This document shows positions 54,406 through 64,000 of a stretch of DNA of 64,000 nt, one piece after another. The stretch is from Isoetes taiwanensis (Eukaryota; Streptophyta; Lycopodiopsida; Isoetales; Isoetaceae), in assembly GCA_021234155.1 (NCBI GenBank), contig JAJEKV010000001.1, positions 17,625,382 through 17,689,381 of the forward strand. The letters are read 5' to 3'. How positions within the stretch are numbered: the first letter of the stretch is position 1; every line of letters begins with the position of its first letter. A program made the translations under genes and the position numbers. The notes beneath the pieces were generated by a model. It worked only from the letters and a program-made list of their open reading frames with translations. It did not search any database and was not told the DNA's origin.

Positions 54406-55899
54406 GTGACGCTCCCCGAACCTATACGACGCTCCCATCATATAAATACAGAAAATTCCCTCCCATGACAATTCCATCACCACGAAAGGGCCCTCTGTCT
54501 GACTCGGAGCACTTGTGATGGGCGTGTCCAGGTGAAGGAAATGGAGGTGTCATTCGTTCCACACCTTCTATGGGAATCCTATATAGCGGAAGCATACGTA
54601 CATGTTAGCACCTGAAACTAATACAAATAGATAATATACCACCAAGAATGGTGATCCATGCATCATCATGACAACATCACATAATAACAATACACGTACA
54701 ACAATGCATCAAGAATGAAGGTTCCACCCCAAGCTCAGACTCCAAAGGGATCAACTGACAATCAGGGCCTCTGGATAACAACAGATGGAATCACGACAAT
54801 GGCGTTGGCTGGCATAGAATAATGGCTAGGGTAGTCCACTCCATCCGTCACTCTTGTGCACACTTTGCAGATAGGTTGGAACATGCTATGGCGTAAATGT
54901 AACCCTCCGGAGACATAATCCTATGGAATCACCCTATGAAACTACTCCAGGTTGCATCTCCCCAGTCCCATGAGCCAAGTCAGGGATGAATCCCCTCCCG
55001 GAGCACAATGGTTCCATGGGTGGCTAGAGGATCGTGGCACCACAGGCACCCATGCACCTGACGTGCACCCTAAATATATAGATCGGCTCACTGCACCTAG
55101 GATCCAGGGGGTATTAGACCCATACCTGATCCACATGCAGTGACCGACTATAAGCCTAGCACATTATAGGGGCCGCAGTAGCCATGCTCAGCAAGGCCCC
55201 ACCTCCACTTCACCATTGTACCTGTTATATGATGCTCATTCTTGGCATAACATCCACGGCAAGGTGGGCTCTTGTGCACCGACCGCATTTATTAGGATTT
55301 AAGGGATTTTAGCTCGGAGCACCTCTACTTCTACATAGCCTTTGGGTCTCTACCCCCTGTAATCCCACAAGCACAAGAGGTGCAACAGAAGAACTACCAT
55401 AATTCATAAATCCATTCATAACTTCAAATAGAAGATAAGAGATTAATCATCCATCTAAACAACCAAGAGTTAATCTCTATCTAGAATCTCATGCTAACTG
55501 AGCCTACTAATAGGTATCTGAGCTAGATCTCCCACTTCTCGAGTTCCCAGGCTCTGCTGGTTGAATAGGCTCCTCCTCCTTCTCCAATTGCCCCCAAATC
55601 GAATTGGGGCAAATTGGGGATGAAGCCCCCAATTTGATTAGGCCAAATTTAGCAAGATCTCGTGGGCCCATCGATTTGGCCCAAATGGCATTTGCTTATC
55701 TAATTAATCACTAATTAGTTAATATAATTAGTTATTAATTAATTATCTTGGGTATTTAGCTTCTTTAATTAAATGAAAAATTAACATAGCTAACTTTAAT
55801 CCTTTTGGCTTATTCAATAATGGCCAATGCACCATTACGTACCCCTGGTGACGTATCATGTATTTGTATGTATAGCATTCAAATACGTGGAACGTCACA
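54406..55899 (-). repeat. 3' LTR of minus-strand LTR element (1494 bp)
   Basis: Read on the minus strand it starts TGTGACGTTCCACGTATTTG at 55899 and ends ATAGGTTCGGGGAGCGTCA at 54406. It matches the other LTR (58224-59009), except that about 650 bases (roughly 54755-55405) are absent from the other copy. Confidence 0.8.
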
Positions 55900-55912
55900 T
55901 TCTCCCCACCTT
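55900..55912 (-). other. polypurine tract of the LTR element
   Basis: On the minus strand AAGGTGGGGAGAA directly precedes TGTGACG, the LTR start. Confidence 0.8.
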
Positions 55913-58204
55913 AAAGAGGATGTTGTCCTTAACATCAAGACTATTCTTGCTCTTGCGCAACACATGACATGCTGGAAGGAAGTCTCCCCTCCATGAAGAG
56001 ATAATGTGAGATTATAAGTCATACAAAAGTTGTCATGTTCAAAGTGATCAATTTTGAAATGACTTTGCAATTTATAAGTCTGAGAGAATTCACGTCATGC
56101 GGAATGTGACATATGGATTCATGGAAATGTTTGAATACGAAAATGCATATCTCGCAATGAGGCGAAGAGTGGAATATTAAAAGGCATGAGGACAATGGTC
56201 GCAGGACATATATCCGGTATACAGATACTTTGAAGGTGACATGGATTGAATAACGACCTTTTTAAATATACGCCTAATGCTAGGAAGGTATATTGACAAG
56301 CACAACAGTTTACATATAGATATGGTATGCGGCAACTGTAGTACGACGTATGCATAGCAAGCTGAACTAGGCAAAGTTTCTCTAGAGGTTGATGACTAAG
56401 CGCACATTAAATATTTCATCAATACATAAGTAATCATGTAGAATTGCTGAAGGTTTGGAATAACGAGTGGGAATGTATCCGTAATTTGGATCCATACTCA
56501 AGGAAAATGGCTATCATGGTATCTGTGATCCCATTGAATCACTGGAATTTAAGTGGCCTAGGAAGGCATACTTAATAATTACAGCAATTTCTTGGCCATT
56601 TGGCACATACATTTCCATGTTGGTGGTGCTTAAAACACACCTATTCATAAAGGGATATACGATTCAACTTATGATGATACTCCATATAATTGAGGGAGAA
56701 CTGGCCTATAATTATACGTGCCAAGGTACGAACTAAAGTATAATTACCCATCATAGGAGAAGTGGAAGTTCTAACAATAATGGTGAAGATATAAAGTGTT
56801 GATCCTATATTTATGCCGTTTGCCACTTGAATCGAGATGTGATTCATGGGAAGCTCAAAGGTTAATGGCGTCTAAGGGCGTGGATCCATAAGGTATGGAT
56901 CATAAAATTACATATAATTTGTATTTCATAAGAAGGTTTAAGTTCCTAAAGTGTGCCACATAGACGTAAGGTTATGCATGAGTAAGATGAGAATGTAGTC
57001 GCCTACAAAATGGAAATGAATTTGCATTCATATCCATTTTGGCGAGATGCCAATAGTGTGGGGCATAGTTTCCACACAAGGTCAAGAGAACTGAGGTCAA
57101 AATAAGCGAAGACGAGCTAGGTGTCCTATAAGACCGTTAGAATGGGAAACGACAATTGTTAATATATGGCGCAATCGTCTGAAAGCGGCAAGGTATGTTG
57201 GAGCTTTGGTGAAGCCATACTATTATCGGAAGTTGATCTCCAACGAATGATGTAGTAGGAAGGCAAACAATGTACCCAAACGACAATGTGAGATAAGGGG
57301 AGCATGAAAGTTGTTGTGAGAAACATTTTAAATAGAGGAAATGTGAAGGGACACTTTGAATAACCCAAAGTGTGGAATATGAACAAGATAGGTGCCCGAT
57401 GGACAACTGTCCAAGAAGAATGTGGTCTGGACTTGGTATTGTGGTTTGTCTCACCAGGAGTAGCTCCATGTTAGTATATGCCTAGTAGGAACATTTAATC
57501 CAGAAGCAAAGTAGAAAGGGTGTATAAAAGAACTTTTCGTTCACAGTCCGTATGATATATATAAATAATGGAGAGAAGAGTTCCTATGCTAAGCATTGAA
57601 CACGTTCACTAGGAACTTAGGGTGGCAGCTCTCATTGTTGAATGTGTGACAAGAGCTTAGGGATGAAGTCGAACTAGAATTTTTCTATGCATATTAATCA
57701 GAGACTCAGAAAAGTGGGGTGTTAAACCACAACGTGTATATGGTACAAGATAAACGAGTTGAGAAAATGTGTTGACGCAAGAAGAAGTTGAATTTTTGGT
57801 GGATACCATCATCCATTAGATTGTTATATGGGAGCAGATTATAATTACAGGCTATGATAAGAGTATACATGGAGGAACACATGTATTAGATATGTAGGTA
57901 GTGAGAATTGTACAATATGGTAGGCAACTATGAGCATAGCTATGTGGCTATGTCAAACAATCACATATGACTCTAGACTTAGGAATGGCTCACACATGTT
58001 ACTACATGAAATAATAACAAGGTAGCGGTTGTGGATGTTGGAAGAATTTAGTAGCACTCTCTCCTCCCCCACTGCATTTCTCTTCCTAATTAAACCCTCT
58101 TTCGTATACATAAGCTATTCGGGCATATTACATGGAGACAGGAGGATTTTCTACTTTAATGCTCACTACTAGCTATTCGACCTAACTAATTAGGGCATAG
58201 AGGT
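55913..58204 (-). mobile_element. internal region of the LTR element, no clear coding
   Basis: 2.3 kb between the primer site and polypurine tract. Only short frames are present (up to 110 codons, 57469-57137 minus, without recognisable gag or pol motifs). No reverse transcriptase, integrase or zinc knuckle is seen. It is either a decayed or a non-autonomous element. Confidence 0.6.
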
Positions 58205-58220
58205 CATGGCTCTGATGCCA
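58205..58220 (-). other. primer binding site (tRNA-iMet)
   Basis: On the minus strand TGGCATCAGAGCCATG lies 3 bases inside the 5' LTR. It differs by one base from the usual plant tRNA-Met primer complement TGGTATCAGAGC. Confidence 0.85.
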
Positions 58221-58223
58221 TTG

Positions 58224-59009
58224 TGATGGTCCTTGAACCTATACGATGCCCATCAAATCTGTCACCAGGAAAGGCCCTCCATCTGACTCAGACTACTTGT
58301 GATGGCCAAGTGTCCGAGTGAAGGACACAAGGTGTCATTCGCCCCATGCATTCTCTGGGATATTCTATACTGCGGAAGCGTACATACATGTTAGCACTAG
58401 CAACAATACATACAAATAATATGCCATCACAAAAGGGTGTCCCATACATCATCATTATGGACATCAACGTAACATCAACATCGCATGCACAAAGCTTTAT
58501 AAATGAGGGTTCTACCCCGGGCACAGACTCTATCCATAACTTCAAATTGAACATCAATATAAGGTCAACCATTCATCTAAGCGCACAAGGGTTAATTCAT
58601 AGCTAAAACTTCAAGTTATCTATTCATGCTAACCATGACTTGACTGGATCCAGTATCTCTCAGATTCTCCATCTTCTTTGGGTTGAGCAAGCTGCTCCTC
58701 CTCCTTCTCAAAATCCCCCAAATTGATTTGGGGCAAATTGGGGTGAGATCCCAATTTTGATTAATCCTTGATTCAAGTACTTAGGCCCAGTCGAGTTGGC
58801 CTAATTGGCACTTGCTAATAACAATATTCACATAATTAATTATTAGGTAAGTAATCTTACATAATTAGCTTATTTAATTAATGTCAATTTAGCATAGCTA
58901 ACTTTGCCTCATTAATTCATTCCCTAGGTGATCAACACACCTTTACATTCCCATGGTGACATATCATGTATTTTGTACGTATGACATATAAAATACTTGG
59001 AATGTCACA
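58224..59009 (-). repeat. 5' LTR of minus-strand LTR element (786 bp)
   Basis: On the minus strand it begins TGTGACATTCCAAGTATTTT at 59009 and ends GGTTCAAGGACCATCA at 58224. It aligns with 54406-55899, roughly 80% alike by eye, so the insertion is old. Confidence 0.8.
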
Positions 59010-61646
59010 GAAACCACCTAATGTCCATGGCCATTATGGAGGATAAGTCATCTCATATGCCAAAAGTGACAAAAGGTGTAGGCATCAGACATGCATGTTA
59101 AGCGTGGTAGGATACAAATCTGTTGGCCTTTATGGGAGAAGCATCCGTTCCCTATGCCAGAGGAATGTTGCATCCATGTAGCATAGCATAAATTAAAGTA
59201 AAACTCTAACTAGCATGATGTGCTAATTGCAGGCCATAGAAGAGATGGCAAGGAATGAAAGGGAGCGCATGACAACAGGAATAGAATTCTATAGAAATTT
59301 GTCCTAATTTTGGGACTCTTAATTACGTTAATACAATGTACAAACTTTTTGAGGTTATATAATTATGTATAAGTACGTGAATATAGCTTTCACAATTATT
59401 GATTACTATATCGGAAGTTTATCTCCATGCCATGGCCCGAGTGGGTCCCCACGGATATAAATTTTTTTTATCTCCACCATCTGCTACAACCTCAAATCTC
59501 TCTCTCAATTCCAATTCAAAGATCATCTTTGACATCAGAGCGTGCTACAGTAGCCCTCGAAGCACACTCGCGTCAGTTTGAGGAGCGCCTATTCCAAACT
59601 ACATGCAAGAGATGGAGACCCCTAGAGCTGAAGGTAACACTTCAAAAGCAGGTATTTCGAGTAGAGTAGTACATCTGAGAGTTAGCATTCGAGATGGGTT
59701 ACCGTGTCATATCTCTAGTAGGGCAATCCTAGGACCCACAGTTCTGATCATGAACTTTATTCAATGAACCCTAACTGTAGTTAGATGCATGTGTCTAAAA
59801 TTTAATGATTTTCTTCTTATTGAGTTATGTTGATATATGATGTTGATGATCTATGAATGCGCCTCTTGTGTATGGGGGGTTGCTGTAGACTAGAATACCA
59901 TCGTAGAGGAAGGAACGAAATGACACTTCCATATTCTCTACTCGACTATTTGGTCATCACAGACACAAGTTAGATGGAGGACCCATACGATGGCTAGTCG
60001 TTAGATGGGGCAATCCCTCCGGTGTATACGGTGGGCAGCCATATATAGCATAAGGAGCATCACATAGGCATTAATGAAACTAAAATAAGGATTTTGATTT
60101 TTATATTTCTAACTGATGCATTCATCATCTTATTTTCAAGTTAGAGTATTAGTACATTAGAATAATAGTTGATACATGTATAAAAGTCGTTATACTAGAA
60201 GACCACATATATCTCTTCTTTGAAGCCTATTTATTATATGCCAAAGAGGAAGGCATGGGTGCTCCTTAAGAAGAGTTACTTTATTACCGAATTTAGAAGA
60301 ACACAAACACGAATGTTGAGGTTTCTAAAATGCATGCAACAAAATGCCCAACTATGATGCCTCAGGAAAATGGAGTACTTCCATTTGCTATAAAGATATG
60401 TGAGTGGTGGCAAAGGTCTTGTTAAAGATCACATACTACAACTTATGATAAGAAGAAGAAAAAGGACGGCCTCGTCAAAATGGATGCAAGCAAGATAAAT
60501 AGAACAATATTTGTGTGATGTGCATGACTCATAGACTAGCCTCCTCCTCCTCCTCCTCGGAGCAATGATTATATCACGATACATTTCTTACATTTTATAT
60601 TAATTATAATTAAAAGTGTTGAAACCCATTCCTCATCCAAGTAAATACCCAATAATATTCACCCCAGATTTGAGGGAGCCGATAACCAAAAAGCAAACAA
60701 GCTGCAACATAAATGGCAAAATATGAAGAGTTTGAATGAAGAAACAGATGTTTTATAGTATTAAGAGAGAGATAAAGCAAAGCCTTCAAATTGAACTTTG
60801 GAGGGGACTGCCACACCTCTCCTTGAGCACTGCCACTACTCCCAATCAAACCATGGAAGGAAGAGGAGGGGAATGTATTTCCTCGTGATGTTTATAGTTT
60901 TCACAACAAAATCTAAACTGCCTTATATCTACCTCTTTATCAAGTCCATCAAAATCACCTCTTAATCTTCACCCTTCAATTCTACACCTCTTCATCTCTA
61001 CTATACATTGCCATATTGTAATTTGTTTGAAGGATGACAAACTTTATTTAAAGTCCAAGCCAAAAGACATATACAAATGCACATGCAGGATTAACATTTC
61101 AGATGATAATCACGATCCATTGAGGAGGACTACCAGACTATGCATAAGACAACGCATTTAAATAAATCTCAAATATCAACTGTCACTTGACAGGAGCATG
61201 CGAAGAGCAACGGTAGGCCTTAGCAATTCTATCTTGTGCATCCTGAGGGATAGTAGTAGCAAGAATATCCCCAAGTCCTTAAGACATATATATACTTCTG
61301 CGTTTTCAGATAAACCATTCTGACGCTAACTAAAAGGCTTGCTTTGCAACTTGTTCCAAGTATTCAGATAAATTACCCCCTTATAAATTACCCACTTTAA
61401 CCATTGCCTGATTATAAATTATCCACTTTAACCATTGCCCCAAATTAATTTATATAACCATTGGCCCAAATAATTTCTTCTTAGTAGCCACATAAACATG
61501 TTGAACCACAAGTAGTTCAACAAAACGGCTCAATGAGTTTAATAAAATTATTCTTCCATTAGAAACATACAGAAGAGCAAACAATCTTACTTATTTAATA
61601 ATTTTATAGACAATGCCAAGTAAATCTAGATGGGTCATTTGCTGAG
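59010..61646. other. no gene confirmed
   Basis: AT-rich sequence with short unrecognised frames. A (CTC)n run lies at about 60541-60559. A repeated TAAATTACCCACTTTAACCA / TAAATTATCCACTTTAACCA block lies at about 61383-61440. Confidence 0.4.
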
Positions 61647-62751
<1,105 letters not shown>

Positions 62752-62813
62752 GTTGGAAATCAACTAGATGGGTTGAAGATGGCAAAGGATGAATGCAATT
62801 TGGAATGAACTTA

Positions 62814-62828
62814 AGGGTTAAATAGGTT
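62814..62828 (-). promoter_or_regulatory. possible TATA-like element of the peroxidase gene
   Basis: On the minus strand CCTATTTAACCC lies about 65-75 bases upstream of the ATG. It is weak and assigned by position only. Confidence 0.3.
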
Positions 62829-64000
62829 GATTAAGAATGTTGAAAAGAAGAATGCTGACGCAAGGAAGTGTAGTGGGTAGCTATGGTGGCCTGGTCTATA
62901 GACTAACATACTTAAATCGAGTAGTGGTGCAACATTTGACTAGACGTATTCTATTTTAATAATCTGAAAAATTATTCATGACGTGGGATTGGCAGAGCCG
63001 TAGTCTACCACGCGCTCAAGATTCTACCATGGCATTAGGTTATTGCTTTTTTGATGAAATCTTGTGCATCTTTTTGGTCTTCAATCGATAGCAGCAAAGT
63101 AGTTTCGATGAAATTCAGCACACATATTCCGACATTGGCATCCCTATTTGCAAGGTATGAACTCATGAAGCAGGTTCGTTCTGCCATTCCCTTCAATGTT
63201 CTTGCATACAATCCGCAAGTTGATTGCCTTCTAATTTGCAAAAGTCGACTTTTAAATCTCATTTTCAACAAATAAAAGCAACATTCGATATATTTGGACA
63301 CAGGAAGTGTTTTCAACAATAGTGCTTTGTTTATAGGTGAAGGGTCCGATTTGTGATAAAGTGCATAGGTTCATTCTAGAATGACTTGCTAATAAGAAAT
63401 CGTTATTTAATGGTTATAGAAAGCTCTTGGGACGAGACCATAAAATGACAAATACTAACCAAAGACTTTCTCATTGTCTTTGCAAACTAATTCACCTTTA
63501 CAAAGGTAACCGATATTTCTTCTTCAAATCCGGATGTCGGACAAGATCGAAACCCAAATGTTGTTGCAAAGCCCATTTAGATCCATATGTCCTACTTATT
63601 ACCCCGTTCTCGGCATCTACATCTTTGCTTAACAAGTTGATTGGCTTTGCGAGATAACTTAGTAATTTAATAACAATATAAAAGTTTGAACCCGCTTTAG
63701 ATCATAAACAACGTGGTATTTCAAAATCAGCCAGACAAGAATGTACACTAAGAAATATTATCCTATGAGTCGTTTTTTGGAATTACTTCCCATCTAAGAT
63801 AAGTTGATAAGTTTAATACTTTGGGTTGGTTGCTCTTTTGATCCCTATATATTTATAAAGTGTAGTGGCCCGTTCCAATTACTGTTTGATTGTTGGATTT
63901 GGTGCTATGCATTACTTTGATGTATGACATGAGCTCCACTGTAAATGGCTCATAAGCAAATAGCATACTCGAAAACATCATTCATTCAAGCTTATTGGCG
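62829..64000. other. no gene confirmed
   Basis: A minus-strand frame (63319-63035, 94 codons, MAERTCFMSSYLANRDANVG) reads like a short protein or exon but I do not recognise it. The rest to the window end is AT-rich. Confidence 0.35.

Noticed and set aside
57137-57469. 110-codon minus-strand frame within the LTR element
   Set aside because: No gag or pol motif could be identified; treated as non-coding interior.

Overview
This window looks like nuclear DNA of a land plant. It contains spliced plant genes (a complete class III peroxidase with GT-AG introns), pieces of plant receptor-like kinases, a plant-type quinolinate synthase, a chloroplast atpB insert, and many LTR and non-LTR retroelements. 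A vWA/alpha-kinase remnant and an HUH-Rep-like remnant hint at a non-flowering lineage (fern, lycophyte, bryophyte or gymnosperm). The species cannot be fixed from sequence alone. Most of the window is decayed mobile DNA and broken gene copies. Apparently intact genes are few: the peroxidase (61647-62751, minus), a four-exon gene of unknown function (33493-34533, plus), a 165-aa gene of unknown function (22249-22746, plus) and perhaps a proline-rich cell-wall protein gene (46760-47792, plus).

Layout. 1-4.4 kb: ~1.1-kb spaced direct repeats, a TA microsatellite and a CpG-rich patch. 4.4-6.8 kb: a decayed ORF and two good exons of quinolinate synthase. 7-10 kb: simple repeats, including a 1-kb polypurine tract. 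10-10.8 kb: a broken vWA/alpha-kinase gene. 12.8-13.4 kb: a poly(A)-tailed copy of the unknown protein family. 16.5-18.1 kb: a 51-bp minisatellite followed by an ORF resembling a Crypton-type recombinase N-terminus. 19.1-20.1 kb: an array of 68-bp hairpins. 21-23.2 kb: a charged exon, the intact single-ORF family member and a LINE fragment. 26.1-27.7 kb: an ORF1-only LINE. 28.4-31.4 kb: a broken receptor-like cytoplasmic kinase, with a LINE 3' end inserted in exon 1, joined to a second unknown gene. 33.5-34.5 kb: the spliced family member. 35.6 kb: the atpB insert. 36.3-38.2 kb: an LRR receptor kinase with its kinase core deleted. 40-43 kb: a decayed chromodomain Ty3/gypsy element. 43.8-45.4 kb: a decayed HUH-Rep-like protein. 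46.8-47.8 kb: proline-rich protein. 48.4-51.7 kb: LINE 3' ends and a copia gag remnant. 51.8-52.9 kb: a 461-bp near-perfect inverted repeat next to a DNA-methyltransferase-like ORF. 54.4-59.0 kb: a minus-strand LTR element with a tRNA-Met primer site and little coding capacity. 61.6-62.8 kb: the peroxidase.

The strongest candidate for something undescribed is the repeated unknown protein family. Three loci (about 13.4-13.07 kb minus, 22.2 kb plus, 33.5 kb plus) encode the same ~95-residue C-terminal domain, strongly diverged between copies. Other candidates are the long hairpin beside the methyltransferase-like ORF, the Rep-like remnant, and a short dispersed repeat whose two ends both carry palindromes. 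All assignments are by eye; no database search was run.
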